In this document: piece after piece, positions 17,001 through 28,580 of the stretch
Numbering within the stretch: the stretch's first letter is position 1
How the letters are laid out: each line of letters opens with the position of its first letter
From: Paractinoplanes atraurantiacus
GTDB taxonomy: Bacteria; Actinomycetota; Actinomycetes; Mycobacteriales; Micromonosporaceae
DNA: 64,000 nt
Direction of reading: 5' to 3'
NCBI RefSeq assembly: GCF_900215205.1
Contig: NZ_OBDY01000001.1
Location: 1,112,786 to 1,176,785 of the forward strand
Made by a program: the position numbers and the translations under genes
Notes under the pieces: model-generated
Told to the model about the DNA's origin: nothing
The model's input: only the letters and a program-made list of their open reading frames with translations
Database searches by the model: none

Positions 17001-17028
17001 GCGTCCACCCGTACGGTGGACGCTTTTT
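17001..17028 (+). terminator. Terminator after hup
   Basis: A perfect 9-bp stem, GCGTCCACC (17001-17009) and GGTGGACGC (17015-17023), with loop CGTAC, followed by TTTTT. Confidence 0.9.
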
Positions 17029-17072
17029 CTGTGTCCCGGCGCGGAAGTGGCCACTGTGCCTACCGTCCGGTC

Positions 17073-17504
17073 ATGGAGCGCAGAGCGTCGCCGCGAGGGC
17101 TGGTGGGCCGGTCGCTGATCGCGGCCCTGCTGTTCGCGGCCGCCGTCGTGCCGGGCTGGACGTTGGGCGGGCTGGCCGAGCGGTGGACCGGCTCGGGCCT
17201 GCTCGACTGGATCGTCACCGGCGCCTGGGCCGGCCTGGCCGTGCGCTTGCTGGCCCCGTGGGCCTCGTACAGGCCCCGGGACGCCTTTCTGGGGTTGATC
17301 CCTGTCTACAACTGGTATCTCGTCTGTGTGTTGAGCTGGCGGGTCGCGCTGCTGCCCTATCGCGACTGGGAACCGCGCGCGGACGAGCTGTGGCGGGCCC
17401 GCTGGCTCACCGGCGACCGCCTCGGGCTCTGGCGCGCCGACACGCGCCCACCCTCGAAGATCAGAGCCTCGACAGCCCCAGCAGCCGCTCGCCGGACCAG
17501 GTGA
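17073..17504 (+). CDS. Two-helix membrane protein, function unknown
   Basis: 143 residues from ATG 17073. Hydrophobic segments lie around residues 15-35 (SLIAALLFAAAVVPGWTLGG), 45-62 (LDWIVTGAWAGLAVRLLA) and 76-92 (LGLIPVYNWYLVCVLSW), then a charged C-terminal half with RARWLTGDRLGLWR. I know no function; similar short proteins occur next to hup and ppk in related genera, as far as I remember. The last 44 bp overlap the 3' end of the convergent mutT1 gene. Confidence 0.65.
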   Translation: MERRASPRGLVGRSLIAALLFAAAVVPGWTLGGLAERWTGSGLLDWIVTGAWAGLAVRLLAPWASYRPRDAFLGLIPVYNWYLVCVLSWRVALLPYRDWEPRADELWRARWLTGDRLGLWRADTRPPSKIRASTAPAAARRTR

Positions 17505-18341
17505 GCAACCAGCCGTCGCCCTTGGCCGTCTTGTAGGGCCCCGTGTCGGCGTCGTCGGCCAGCGCGGCCAGCAGCCCCGGAATCAGCTTGCCCTGACTGC
17601 AGACCACGGTGAGACCGCCGGAGCGAAGGTCGGACAGGCGCTGCGCGGCCAGTTTGGCCTTGGCCGGCGCCTCGTCGGCGTCGGACGGCTCGGCGAAACC
17701 GCCGTCCATCACGATCGGCTTGCCGCCCAGCGCGGCCGCCAGCGGCTCCAGGGTCTGCTTGCAGCGCAGCGGCGTCGCCGCCACCAGCCGCTCCGGCCCC
17801 AGCGGCACGACCAGATCGGCGATGCGCTCGGCCTGGGTCTGCCCGAGCGGGTCGATCGGGCGCAGCGCGTCGTTGCCGTTCCACTTCTTGCGCTCGCCGG
17901 CGTGCGCGTGGCGCACGAGGACCGTCACGGCCGTGACCCGCGGCAGCGTCGCCACGTGGTCGAGCAGGGCGCGCTCGTCGTCGTAGCTGACCCGCTCGGC
18001 CGCCTCGGCCAGCGGGAGCCACGCGATCTGGTCGACCTCGTTGGTGTCCTGCACCGGTGCCTCGTCGCCGGTGACGGCCATCAGCCAGTAGTCCACCGTC
18101 TTGGGGCGGCCGTCGGGCAGGTCGTACTCGACGCGGGGCAGGGCCAGCTGGGGGCGGCCCCGCCGGCCGGTCTCCTCCAGCACCTCGCGGACGGCGCCCA
18201 GCATCGGCGCCTCGCCCTTGTCGAGGTGGCCCTTGGGCAGGGCCCAGTCGTCGTACCGGGGGCGGTGCACCAGGCAGACCTCGAGGCCGTCGCCGGCCGG
18301 GCGGTAGAGCACACCGCCGGCGGCGCGGATCGGCTCGGGCA

Positions 18342-18342
<1 letters not shown>
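17461..18342 (-). CDS. mutT1: MutT1-type Nudix hydrolase fused to a histidine phosphatase domain
   Basis: 293 residues with two domains. Residues 1-135 are Nudix, with the box GHLDKGEAPMLGAVREVLEE matching Gx5Ex7REUxEE. Residues 140-293 are a histidine phosphatase with LVRHAHAGERKKW carrying the RHx catalytic motif. The same fusion is known as MutT1 in mycobacteria, which converts 8-oxo-dGTP to 8-oxo-dGMP in two steps and also acts on diadenosine polyphosphates. ATG 18342 overlaps the ppk stop (TGATG), so the two are co-translated. A far longer frame continuing upstream is only the shadow of ppk. Confidence 0.93.
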
Positions 18343-20558
<2,216 letters not shown>

Positions 20559-20601
20559 CGCTCCATCATTGCCGCTTTCGGCGGAACGTGAAACGCGCTG
20601 G

Positions 20602-20799
20602 CTAGACGATGCCGGGGATTCTCACCTGACGGACAATGCCCGCCGGATCACGCTGGACGTCGACCCGTTGACCGAGGCGGAGCTTGCGCAGACCGGAGGC
20701 GTCGAAAGCGGGCCCGTCGAAGGCCAGCTCAGTCCCGTCGTCCAGAAGAAGCGTGCCGCTGCGGTCGCCGGCGTCGAATGTCGCGATCGTCCCCTGCAT
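20602..20799 (-). CDS. Small cold-shock-like OB-fold protein
   Basis: 65 residues: [20 protein letters not shown] followed by [20 protein letters not shown] and [10 protein letters not shown]. The repeated beta-strand pattern and the opening (start of a strand, glycine, FD, D-x-SGT-L-L) resemble cold-shock proteins, but the RNA-binding FGFI and VFVH motifs are replaced by GTLLL and LAFDG, so nucleic-acid binding is doubtful. It sits between ppk and cofC on the same strand, 43 nt upstream of ppk. Confidence 0.7.
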   Translation of the reverse strand: MQGTIATFDAGDRSGTLLLDDGTELAFDGPAFDASGLRKLRLGQRVDVQRDPAGIVRQVRIPGIV

Positions 20800-20816
20800 G
20801 TCCTCGACGCTACCGT

Positions 20817-21455
20817 TCAGGCGGCCGGGACGCAGGCCACCTTGAGTCCCAGATCACGCAGCAGCGCGCAGGTGTGCCGCCCGGCGCCGAGGGCGAGGAC
20901 GGTGGCCAGGTCGGCCGGGGTGTCGACGTCCTGCCGCAGGCCCGGCCAATCGCCACCCAGAGCCCGCGCGCCCGACTCGGCATGGGCCTTCGCCGAGCCG
21001 ATTCCGAACCTCGGTTCCAGGTGTACGCCGGGTGGCGCGGCCAGGAGCACGGTGCCGGTGCCGGCGGCGTCGATCACGTAGGACCGCTTCTGCGCCGCCT
21101 GCGCCAGCGCCTCGTCCAGCTCGGCCGGCCGCAGCGCCGGAAGGTCACCGGCGAGCACGGCCCGGTGCCGGGAAAGCCCGGCCACCTCGTCCGCGCCGTA
21201 CCGCATGGCCTCGTTCAGGCCCGCGTCCGGCCGATCCGGCACGACCCGCGCGCCCACTTGTGTGACGGCCGTCGCGGCCACCGGGTCGTCGGTCACCACG
21301 ACGAGGTCGCAGACGGCGACTACCGCGGCCGCGGTGTCGAGCACCATCGCGAGCGCCAGATCGGCGTGCCGGGACGGCGGAACCGCGCCGCGCAACCGGC
21401 TCTTGGCCGCTGCCAGCCGCTTGACCGGCATGATCGCCGTCCAGTCCCCACCCAT
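20817..21455 (-). CDS. cofC: 2-phospho-L-lactate / phosphoenolpyruvate guanylyltransferase (coenzyme F420)
   Basis: 212 residues, MobA-like nucleotidyltransferase. WTAIMPVKRLAAAKSRLRG is the N-terminal GTP-binding motif, VVVTDDP and GLNEAMRYGADEV follow, and VLAGDLPALRPAELDEAL carries the metal-binding GDLP. CofC/FbiD activates phospholactate or, in mycobacteria, PEP for F420 biosynthesis. ATG 21455 opens exactly at the conserved domain; a longer frame upstream is out of character. F420 dependence is normal in actinomycetes. Confidence 0.93.
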   Translation of the reverse strand: MGGDWTAIMPVKRLAAAKSRLRGAVPPSRHADLALAMVLDTAAAVVAVCDLVVVTDDPVAATAVTQVGARVVPDRPDAGLNEAMRYGADEVAGLSRHRAVLAGDLPALRPAELDEALAQAAQKRSYVIDAAGTGTVLLAAPPGVHLEPRFGIGSAKAHAESGARALGGDWPGLRQDVDTPADLATVLALGAGRHTCALLRDLGLKVACVPAA

Positions 21456-21576
21456 TCGGCCAAGTGTGCCAGCCCTCCGCCGGTAAGGACCCCACCTGGT
21501 ACCGCGGCCTTCGAGCGGGCATGATTTCGTATTTGAGACGCGGCGGGGACACGCCGCACAGCAGGTAGGAGGGGCC

Positions 21577-22305
21577 GTGGCGCACCGCAGGCTCGGATTC
21601 TGGCGGCGGTTCGCGGCCGTGCTGGTGATTCCCGTGCTCAAGGTCTGGACCAAGCGGACCTGGCTCGACATGGAGAAGTTGCCGAAGACGGGCGGCGTGA
21701 TCCTCGTCCCCAACCACGTGTCGCACTTCGACCCGCTCGTGGTGGCGCACTACATCTACGGCGCCGGCCGGTGGCCGCAGTTCCTCGGCAAGGCGAGCCT
21801 GTGGCGGGTGCCGGTGATGGGCCCGTTCCTGCGCAAGGTCAAGCAGATCCCGGTCGAGCGGGGCAGCGTCGAGGCCGTGAAATCGCTCGACGTGCTCGTC
21901 GACGCCCTGAACCAGGGCGGCGTCGTGGTCATCTACCCCGAGGGCACGACCACCCGCGACCCCGAGCTGTGGCCGATGCGCGGCAAGACCGGCGCCGCCC
22001 GGCTCGCCCTGGTCACCGGGGCCCAGGTGATCCCGATCGCCAACTGGGGCTCACAGGACATCTTCGACCCGCGCACGGGCAAGCTCAGCCTGCGCCCGCG
22101 CCGCCGGGTGACGGTCACCGCCGGCGACCCGGTCGACCTGAGCCGCTGGGCCGGCGCCACACCGTCGCGCGCGGTGCTCGAGGAGATGACCGAGCACATC
22201 ATGCGCGACATCAGCGCCCTGCTCGGCACGCTGCGCCACGAGCAGCCGCCGGCCGCGCTCTACGAGCGCCCGAAGAAGGCCGCGACGTCGGAGGAGAGCG
22301 CGTGA
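21577..22305 (+). CDS. plsC: 1-acyl-sn-glycerol-3-phosphate acyltransferase
   Basis: 242 residues. It acylates lysophosphatidic acid to phosphatidic acid at the membrane. The N-terminal hydrophobic helix (about residues 10-23) precedes the catalytic NHVSHFDPL (NHx4D) at about residue 46, with substrate motifs [16 protein letters not shown] and [11 protein letters not shown] further on. GTG 21577 follows AGGAGG. It overlaps gpsA by GTGA, giving a phospholipid operon. Confidence 0.93.
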   Translation: MAHRRLGFWRRFAAVLVIPVLKVWTKRTWLDMEKLPKTGGVILVPNHVSHFDPLVVAHYIYGAGRWPQFLGKASLWRVPVMGPFLRKVKQIPVERGSVEAVKSLDVLVDALNQGGVVVIYPEGTTTRDPELWPMRGKTGAARLALVTGAQVIPIANWGSQDIFDPRTGKLSLRPRRRVTVTAGDPVDLSRWAGATPSRAVLEEMTEHIMRDISALLGTLRHEQPPAALYERPKKAATSEESA

Positions 22306-23297
22306 CCCGGGCCGCGGTCATCGGTTCGGGCGCCTGGGGCACGGCCTTCGCCAAGGTGCTGGCCGAGGCGGGCGCCGACGTGACGATGTGGGCCCGCCGC
22401 GACGCGGTCGCCACCTCGATCCGGGACAGCCACGTCAACGAGGGCGCGCTGCCCGGCATCAAGCTGCCCGAGCGCATCACCGCGACCACCGACCTGGCCG
22501 AGGCGGTGGCCGGGGCCGGGCTGGTCGCCATCGCCGTGCCGTCGCAGACGTTGCGCGGCAACCTGGCCGAGTGGGCCGGCGCCTTCGAGCCCGGCTCGAC
22601 CATCGTGTCGCTGATGAAGGGCATCGAGCTCGGCACCACCAAGCGGATGAGCCAGGTCATCGTCGAGACCGCGCGCGTCGAGCAGGACCGCGTCGTGGTC
22701 GTCTCCGGCCCCAACCTGGCCCCCGAGATCGCCGCCGAGCAGCCGGCCGCGACCGTGGTCGCCGGCACCGACGCCGCGCGCTGCCGGGCCGTGCAGCACG
22801 CGATGGCGCTGCCCTACCTGCGGCCGTACACGAGCGAGGACCTGATCGGCTGCGAGCTGGGCGGCGCGGTCAAGAACGTGATCGCCCTGGCCTACGGGAT
22901 GGCGGCGGCGATGGGCCTGGGCGACAACACGCGGGCGTCGCTGATCACCCGTGGCCTGGCCGAGACGGCCCGCCTGGGCGCGGCGCTGGGCGCCGACCCG
23001 CTCACCTTCGCCGGCCTCGCCGGTCTGGGTGACCTGGTCGCGACCTGCTCCTCGCCGCTGTCGCGCAACCGTACGTTCGGTGAGCAGCTCGGTCTCGGCA
23101 AGACGCTGGAGCAGGCCCAGGTGGCGGCCCGGCAGACGGCCGAGGGCGTGAAGAGCTGCCTGGCGATCCGCGACCTGGCCCGGGCCCACGGCGTGGAGAT
23201 GCCGATCACCGAGCAGGTCGAGAAGGTCTGCCACGAGGGCGCCGACCCGCGGGTCGCCGTGAAACTACTGATGGGCCGGGAGATGAAGCCGGAATGA
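22302..23297 (+). CDS. gpsA: Glycerol-3-phosphate dehydrogenase [NAD(P)+]
   Basis: 331 residues. The N-terminal Rossmann motif is [30 protein letters not shown] and [17 protein letters not shown] contain the catalytic lysine, and [20 protein letters not shown] lies in the C-terminal domain. It makes sn-glycerol-3-phosphate, the backbone used by the acyltransferase encoded just before it. GTG start overlaps plsC by 4 nt and its stop overlaps the next gene by ATGA. Confidence 0.97.
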   Translation: MTRAAVIGSGAWGTAFAKVLAEAGADVTMWARRDAVATSIRDSHVNEGALPGIKLPERITATTDLAEAVAGAGLVAIAVPSQTLRGNLAEWAGAFEPGSTIVSLMKGIELGTTKRMSQVIVETARVEQDRVVVVSGPNLAPEIAAEQPAATVVAGTDAARCRAVQHAMALPYLRPYTSEDLIGCELGGAVKNVIALAYGMAAAMGLGDNTRASLITRGLAETARLGAALGADPLTFAGLAGLGDLVATCSSPLSRNRTFGEQLGLGKTLEQAQVAARQTAEGVKSCLAIRDLARAHGVEMPITEQVEKVCHEGADPRVAVKLLMGREMKPE

Positions 23298-24394
23298 GTT
23301 ACTCCGACGGAACGCGCGCTGTGCACGCCGGCCTGCCCGAGCCGGCGGTGGGCGAGCCCTTCCTGCCGGGGCCGGTCTTCGCCGCGCCCTACCACCTCGA
23401 CCCGGAGACCGGGCCCGGGCAGAACGACTACGCCCGCACCCAGCACCCGACCCGGCGCAACCTCGAGTCGGCCATCGGCGAGCTCGAGGGCGGGCGGACG
23501 CTGGTCTTCGCCAGCGGCCAGGCCGCCATCACCGCGCTGATGCTGGCCGTGCTGCGCACCGGCGACACCGTGGCCCTGCCCTCGGACGGCTACTTCACCG
23601 TCCGGGCCTTCGCCGAGGGCACGCTGCGCGACCTCGGCGTGAAAACGGTTCTGGTGCCCACCGCCGGTCCTTATCCGAGCTTCGAGGGTGTACGCCTCGT
23701 GCTGTTGGAGACCCCGGCCAATCCCGGCCTCGACGTGTGCGACGTGCGCGCGCTGTCGCAGGCCGCGCACCAGGCCGGCGCGCTGGTCGCGGTGGACAAC
23801 ACGACGGCCACGCCGCTCGGGCAGACGCCGCTGGCGCTCGGGGCCGACCTCGTCGTCGCCTCCGGCACCAAGGCGCTGACCGGGCACTCCGACGTCCTGC
23901 TGGGCTACGTGTCGACAAACGACGACGCGCTCTTCGACAAGGTCGAGACCTGGCGCAAGCAGACCGGCGCGGTGCCGGGCGCGTTCGACGCGTGGCTGGC
24001 CCACCGCTCGATCGCCACCCTCGACCTGCGGCTCGCGCGGCAGACGCAGAACGCGGCCGCCGTCGCCGCGTTCCTCGCCTCGCGCGACGACGTGACCGGG
24101 GTGCGCTGGCCCGGGCTGGAGGGCGACCCGTCGTACGAGGTGGCGAAACAGCAGATGCGCCGCATCCCCGGCGTGGTCTCGTTCGACCTCGGCGACGAGC
24201 AACGGGTGGCGCGGTTCCTGGCCGCGTCGGGCCTGGTCTTCGCGGCCACCTCGTTCGGCGGGGTGCACAGCACGGCCGACCGGCGCGCGCAGTGGGGCGA
24301 CGACACGTCGCCGGGCTTCGTGCGGTTCTCCTGCGGCATCGAGGACACCGCCGACCTGCTGGCCGATCTGTCGGCGGCGCTGGACCAGGCGTGA
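23294..24394 (+). CDS. PLP-dependent cystathionine gamma-lyase/synthase family enzyme
   Basis: 366 residues, Cys/Met metabolism PLP family. [20 protein letters not shown] and [14 protein letters not shown] build the cofactor pocket, [20 protein letters not shown] and [15 protein letters not shown] carry the PLP lysine, and [18 protein letters not shown] closes the protein. It probably cleaves cystathionine to cysteine, or forms it; the family cannot be split by eye. ATGA overlap with gpsA and GTGA overlap with the next gene place it inside the phospholipid operon. Confidence 0.9.
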   Translation: MSYSDGTRAVHAGLPEPAVGEPFLPGPVFAAPYHLDPETGPGQNDYARTQHPTRRNLESAIGELEGGRTLVFASGQAAITALMLAVLRTGDTVALPSDGYFTVRAFAEGTLRDLGVKTVLVPTAGPYPSFEGVRLVLLETPANPGLDVCDVRALSQAAHQAGALVAVDNTTATPLGQTPLALGADLVVASGTKALTGHSDVLLGYVSTNDDALFDKVETWRKQTGAVPGAFDAWLAHRSIATLDLRLARQTQNAAAVAAFLASRDDVTGVRWPGLEGDPSYEVAKQQMRRIPGVVSFDLGDEQRVARFLAASGLVFAATSFGGVHSTADRRAQWGDDTSPGFVRFSCGIEDTADLLADLSAALDQA

Positions 24395-24753
24395 GCGTGT
24401 CCTGGAGCGGCTTCACCGGTGACCAGGTCGCGTCACTGACCCAGGGGGCGAGCTTCTTCGCGGAGCCGGGCGAGCGGGACTGCCCGGCCTGCGGGGAGCG
24501 CCGCCTGCGGGCCTATTTCACCGCGCCGGCGAACGCGCGCCGCCCGACCCTGGTGAGCTACGTGTGGTGCTCGGCGTGCTCGAAGTTCGTCGGCACCCGG
24601 GCCAAGCATCCCGGCGGCCTGGTCTTCAGCGACCCGCTGGCCGTGCTGCCGGAGGCCGAGCGCCGCGACCTCGAGCGGAGCCTGACCGGCTTTCTGGCCC
24701 ACCTCGACCGCCTGTGGGACGAGGGCGTGCTGCCGCAGACCTTCGCGGCCTAG
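24391..24753 (+). CDS. Zinc-ribbon protein, function unknown
   Basis: 120 residues. A zinc ribbon is formed by CPACGERR (about residues 31-38) and WCSACSKF (about residues 59-66), a CxxC-x25-CxxC pair. The remainder is acidic and ends with a helical segment LSGFLAHLDRLW-like. GTG 24391 overlaps the previous stop (GTGA). It is the last gene of the plsC-gpsA operon. I do not recognise the family. Confidence 0.75.
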   Translation: MSVSWSGFTGDQVASLTQGASFFAEPGERDCPACGERRLRAYFTAPANARRPTLVSYVWCSACSKFVGTRAKHPGGLVFSDPLAVLPEAERRDLERSLTGFLAHLDRLWDEGVLPQTFAA

Positions 24754-24763
24754 AAAACCCCTC

Positions 24764-24793
24764 TTGAAGACCTTGGCTCCGTACGTCTATGGT
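24764..24793 (+). promoter_or_regulatory. Putative promoter of the GntR/ABC operon
   Basis: TTGAAG (24764-24769) and TATGGT (24788-24793) with an 18-nt spacer. The -10 box overlaps the first bases of the palindromic operator. Confidence 0.5.
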
Positions 24794-24814
24794 TCGTTAC
24801 ATGAGTAATGAACC
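24791..24814. promoter_or_regulatory. GntR (YtrA-type) operator
   Basis: GGTTCGTTAC (24791-24800) and GTAATGAACC (24805-24814) form a 10-bp inverted repeat with one mismatch around ATGA. It overlaps the putative -10 box and lies 22 nt upstream of the GntR gene, the expected position for autorepression. Confidence 0.75.
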
Positions 24815-24836
24815 ACTGAAGTAGGGAGGCTTCGGC

Positions 24837-25187
24837 GTGTTCCACGACCGCAGCCCGATCTACCTCCAGATCGCCGAGGGCATCAAGAACGACATCCTCA
24901 GCGGCAGCCTCGAGGAGGACCAGCAGGTGATGTCGACCAACCAGTACGCGGCGTTCTACCGGATCAACCCGGCCACCGCGGCGAAGGGCTTCGCCCAGCT
25001 CGTCGACGAGGGCGTGCTCTACAAGCGGCGCGGGATCGGCATGTTCGTCAGCCCCGACGCCCGGGCCCGGCTGCGCGCCGAGCGGCGCGAGCGGTTCTTC
25101 GCCGAAGTGGTCGCCCCGATGCTCGACGAGGCGAAACGGATCGGCATCAGCGTCGACGAGATCGTCAAGCACCTGGGGGAGAAGTGA
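24837..25187 (+). CDS. GntR-family regulator, YtrA subfamily
   Basis: 116 residues: a winged helix (SPIYLQIAEGIKNDILSGSL, then the recognition region TNQYAAFYRINPATAAKGFA and the wing KRRGIGMFVSP) and a short helical tail of about 45 residues. The short C-terminus defines YtrA-type repressors, which usually control an ABC transporter operon that they lead. GTG 24837 is preceded by GGGAGG. The stop overlaps the ABC gene by GTGA. Confidence 0.93.
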   Translation: MFHDRSPIYLQIAEGIKNDILSGSLEEDQQVMSTNQYAAFYRINPATAAKGFAQLVDEGVLYKRRGIGMFVSPDARARLRAERRERFFAEVVAPMLDEAKRIGISVDEIVKHLGEK

Positions 25188-26062
25188 GCATCGAGATACG
25201 CGAGCTGACCGTCCGGTACGGGGGCACCGTGGCCGTGGACGGCGTCGACCTCGACCTTGCCGGTGGAAAGATCTACGGCCTGCTCGGCCGCAACGGCTCC
25301 GGCAAGACGAGCCTGCTGAGCGCGATCGCCTCGTACCGCAAACCTTCTTCGGGGATCGTCCGGATCGACGGCGAGGAGGCCTTCGAGAACCCGCGCGTGG
25401 CCCGCCGCACCTGCTTCATCCGCGACACGCTCGACCTGAGCGACTCCGACCGCCTACGGACGGCGCTCGACCTCGCGGCCCGGCTGCGTCCCACGTGGGA
25501 CGGCTCGTACGCCGCGCATCTGATCGAGGTCTTCGGGCTGAACCCCCGCAAGCGGGTCTCCTCGCTGTCCCGCGGCCAGCGCTCCGCCTTCGGCGTCGTG
25601 CTCGGTCTGGCCGCGCGCACCCCGCTGACCATCCTCGACGAGTCCTACCTGGGCATGGACGCGGTGGCCCGCACCCTGTTCTACCGCGAGCTGCTGGACG
25701 ACTACCTCCGGCACCCGCGCACGATCATCCTCTCCACCCACCTCATCGAGGAGGTCGCCGACCTCTTCGAACGGGTGATCATCATGGATCGCGGCCGGGT
25801 CATCGTGCACGACGAGACCGACGCCCTGCGCGGCCGCGGCGTCACCGTCACCGGCCCGGCCGAGGCCGTCACGTCGTTCGTCGCCGGGCACGCCGTCCTC
25901 GGCGAGCAGAGCCTCGGCGGGGTGCGCGCCGTCACCCTCGACGGCCACTTCACCGCCGGCGACATCGAGCGCGGCGAGGCGGCCGGGCTCAGCTTCGGCC
26001 CGATCGGCATCCAGGACCTGTTCGTGCACCTCACCTCGCAGCCGCTGGAGGCGTCGCGATGA
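25184..26062 (+). CDS. ABC transporter ATP-binding protein (YtrB-like)
   Basis: 292 residues. Walker A is LLGRNGSGKTSLL (about residue 35), signature LSRGQRSA, Walker B region PLTILDESYLGMD, and H-loop STHLIEE. The Walker B aspartate is followed by ESY instead of EPT, and the canonical LSGGQ reads LSRGQ; both changes are usual in YtrB/EcsA-like proteins of GntR operons. Such transporters respond to cell-wall antibiotics in Bacillus, but the substrate here is open. Overlaps of 4 nt on both sides mean tight coupling. Confidence 0.92.
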   Translation: MSIEIRELTVRYGGTVAVDGVDLDLAGGKIYGLLGRNGSGKTSLLSAIASYRKPSSGIVRIDGEEAFENPRVARRTCFIRDTLDLSDSDRLRTALDLAARLRPTWDGSYAAHLIEVFGLNPRKRVSSLSRGQRSAFGVVLGLAARTPLTILDESYLGMDAVARTLFYRELLDDYLRHPRTIILSTHLIEEVADLFERVIIMDRGRVIVHDETDALRGRGVTVTGPAEAVTSFVAGHAVLGEQSLGGVRAVTLDGHFTAGDIERGEAAGLSFGPIGIQDLFVHLTSQPLEASR

Positions 26063-26742
26063 CCGTGTTCAGCACCCTGTTCCGGCTCTACCGCCCGATC
26101 CTGCTCATCTTCTGGGGCATCATGCTGGTGGTCGAGGTGATCGGCCTGGTCGTCATCGACCACGCGGTCGGCCCGAACAAGTTCAGCTTCTGGATCGTCA
26201 TGGCCGGCGCCGCCATCAAGTACTGGCCGCTGGTCGCCGGCATCCTCGTGATCAGCCTGCACATGAAGCTCTTCGTGGCCAACGGCATCACCCGCGGCGA
26301 GTTCCTCGGCGGCATGGGGATGTTCGCGGTGGGGCTGACCGCGCTGTTCGCGGCGCTCGTGGTCGCCGGGCACGCCGTCGAGAGCACGCTGCTGGGCGCG
26401 CTCGACCTGCGCGCAGCGACCTATCCGGTCTTCACCCTCGACGGCGCGCTCTCGGAGTTCGGCCATCTGCTGCCGGGCTCGATGGCGTACATGGTGACCG
26501 GCATGCTCGTCACGGCCGGCTTCTACCGGTGGAACCCGTGGATCGGCGTGCCCCTGATCATTCCGGGCGCGATCCCGCTCGCCGTCTCCGACAACCTGGT
26601 CCGTTTCGACCAGTTCGGGGAGACACTTCACCGGCTGCCGTACGGGCCCGCGGTCGTCATCACGCTCACGGTGGTCGTGGCCGGGTTCCTCGTGCTCTAC
26701 AGCGTCATGCGCGACACACCGATCCGGCGGACGTCGGGCTGA
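26059..26742 (+). CDS. Membrane subunit of the GntR-controlled ABC transporter
   Basis: 227 residues with six hydrophobic segments, beginning with RLYRPILLIFWGIMLVVEVI (about residues 9-32), then 48-70, 86-110, 140-165, 170-185 and a final VVITLTVVVAGFLVLYSVM. I know no family name beyond ABC-associated integral membrane protein. It is joined to the ATPase gene by ATGA and is the last member of the operon led by the YtrA-type repressor, so it most likely forms the translocation pore. Confidence 0.85.
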   Translation: MTVFSTLFRLYRPILLIFWGIMLVVEVIGLVVIDHAVGPNKFSFWIVMAGAAIKYWPLVAGILVISLHMKLFVANGITRGEFLGGMGMFAVGLTALFAALVVAGHAVESTLLGALDLRAATYPVFTLDGALSEFGHLLPGSMAYMVTGMLVTAGFYRWNPWIGVPLIIPGAIPLAVSDNLVRFDQFGETLHRLPYGPAVVITLTVVVAGFLVLYSVMRDTPIRRTSG

Positions 26743-26861
26743 CTACACCCCGTAAAGGCCTGATGAACTGGGAGTTCGCGCCGTACCGGCGGATCCCGGA
26801 GGTGGCTCACGCAGAGTAGGGTCACCCCCGGCAAGCCCGCTAGCGAGAGGCCCGAAGAGAA

Positions 26862-27944
26862 GTGACGACCCCTCGGAAGACCCGAGTCGCGATCGTGTTC
26901 GGCGGTCGCAGCACCGAGCACGCGATCTCCTGCGTCAGCGCCGGAGCGATTCTGGGCGCGCTCGACCCGGATCAGTACGAGGTGGTCCCGGTCGGCATCA
27001 CGCGTGACGGTCAGTGGGTGCTGGCCGGCGACGACCCTTCCGCCCTCGCCATCACCGACCGCAAACTGCCGGAGATCACCTCGGCCAGCGGCGCTTCCGT
27101 GGTCCTGGCCGAGTCCGAGCTGATCGTCCGCGACCCGGTCGACGGCGTCTCCTCGCTGGCCGGGGTCGACGTGGTCTTCCCGGTGCTGCACGGGGCCTAC
27201 GGCGAGGACGGCACCATCCAGGGGCTGCTCGAGATGGCCGGCCTGCCCTACGTGGGCGCCAACGTCTTCGCCTCGGCCGCGGCCATGGACAAAGAGTTCA
27301 CCAAGAAACTCGCGGCCGTCGAGGGCATTCCCGTCGGGCCGTACGCGGTGCTGCGCGCGGGCGTCTCGCTGTCGGAGGCCGACAAGGAGCGGCTCGGCCT
27401 GCCGGTCTTCGTGAAACCGTCGCGCGCCGGCTCGTCGCACGGCATCACCAAGGTCACCGACTGGGCCGACCTGGACGACGCCGTCGCCACCGCCCGCCAG
27501 ATCGACCCCAAGGTGCTCATCGAGGCCGCCATCGTCGGCCGCGAGATCGAGTGCGGGGTGCTGGAGAGCGAGGCCGGCGGCGCCCCCGACGCGTCGCTGC
27601 TGGCCGAGATCCACGTCGGCGACAACGACTGGTACGACTTCGAGACGAAATACATCACCGGCGGTGGCTACGACCTTCCGGCCGGCCTGCCGGACGAGGT
27701 CACCCGGCAGGTGCAGGACTACGCGCGGCGCACCTTCACCGCGCTCGACTGCGCCGGCCTGGCCCGCGTCGACTTCTTCGTCACCGCGGACCACCAGATC
27801 TTCCTGAACGAGATCAACACGATGCCCGGCATGACGCCGACGTCGATGTTCCCGCTGATGTGGGCGGCCACCGGCCTCGAGTACCCCAAGGTGGTCGACC
27901 GCCTGGTCCGCACCGCGCTACGCCGCGGCACCGGCCTTCACTGA
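26862..27944 (+). CDS. ddl: D-alanine-D-alanine ligase
   Basis: 360 residues, ATP-grasp enzyme that joins two D-Ala for peptidoglycan. Visible motifs: VAIVFGGRSTEHAISCVSAG at the N-terminus, HGAYGEDGTIQGLLEMAGLP, VFVKPSRAGSSHGITKV for ATP binding, FETKYITGGG in the omega-loop region, and FLNEINTMPGMTPTSMFP for Mg and the second D-Ala. The loop carries the Lys-Tyr pair typical of D-Ala-D-Ala rather than D-Ala-D-lactate enzymes. GTG 26862 follows GAAGAGAA. The end overlaps the convergent gene by 7 nt. Confidence 0.96.
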   Translation: MTTPRKTRVAIVFGGRSTEHAISCVSAGAILGALDPDQYEVVPVGITRDGQWVLAGDDPSALAITDRKLPEITSASGASVVLAESELIVRDPVDGVSSLAGVDVVFPVLHGAYGEDGTIQGLLEMAGLPYVGANVFASAAAMDKEFTKKLAAVEGIPVGPYAVLRAGVSLSEADKERLGLPVFVKPSRAGSSHGITKVTDWADLDDAVATARQIDPKVLIEAAIVGREIECGVLESEAGGAPDASLLAEIHVGDNDWYDFETKYITGGGYDLPAGLPDEVTRQVQDYARRTFTALDCAGLARVDFFVTADHQIFLNEINTMPGMTPTSMFPLMWAATGLEYPKVVDRLVRTALRRGTGLH

Positions 27945-28579
27945 TTGCATCCCGTGGGGACGCCGCTGGTCTTCGACTTCACCGTCTGGACCACGGCGTC
28001 CGAGAACTCGTTGGCCCACTGCGCGGTCTGCTCGTAGCTGCCGGGCACCTGGACCTGCACGGGAACCTCACGGTCCATCGTGGTGAAGATGTCGGTGGCG
28101 GGCAGGTCCTGGCCGTACCAGCAGACGCCGTTCATCTTCAGCATCGTGGCGTCCAGCGGCACGCAGCCCGGGTGGCCGCCGTCGGTGCGCTCGCACATGG
28201 TCGGCTGCGGCAGGCCACACGCGACGGTGATGGCCGGCTCCCCGTACGCCGCGTTCTGCTCCGGGCCGGCGCTCACCTTGCGCTGGGGCAGACCGCGGAC
28301 GTCGGTGGGCAGCTGCGAAGTCACGGCCAGGCAGACCTGTGCCGTCGTGGCGTCCAGCTTCGGCGCGTCCATCCGCACCGGAGTGGACGGCACGACGACC
28401 GGAGTGGACGCGCCGGCGGCCGGCTCGGCGGCCTTCGTGTCGCCGTCCGGTGTGATCTTCCAGAAGACCAGGAGACCCACGATCAGAGCCACCGGAACGG
28501 CGATGAGCGTGGCCCACAGAGCCGCGCGTTTCGTGCCCGGATCCGGCTTCTCGACCGGGGGGTTCTCCACGTCAACCAT
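27938..28579 (-). CDS. DUF3515 family membrane-anchored protein
   Basis: 213 residues. A cytosolic N-terminus of about 20 residues is followed by one membrane helix (LWATLIAVPVALIVGLLVFW, residues about 21-40), a Pro/Ala-rich linker and an outer domain with cysteines in VCLAVT, VACGLPQPTMCERTD, HPGCVPLD and VCWYGQ that probably form disulphides. This is the DUF3515 layout and the ddl-DUF3515-Lrp-thiL order is conserved in actinomycetes. Function unknown; the place next to ddl hints at an envelope role. Confidence 0.88.
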   Translation of the reverse strand: MVDVENPPVEKPDPGTKRAALWATLIAVPVALIVGLLVFWKITPDGDTKAAEPAAGASTPVVVPSTPVRMDAPKLDATTAQVCLAVTSQLPTDVRGLPQRKVSAGPEQNAAYGEPAITVACGLPQPTMCERTDGGHPGCVPLDATMLKMNGVCWYGQDLPATDIFTTMDREVPVQVQVPGSYEQTAQWANEFSDAVVQTVKSKTSGVPTGCNQ

Positions 28580-28580
28580 G

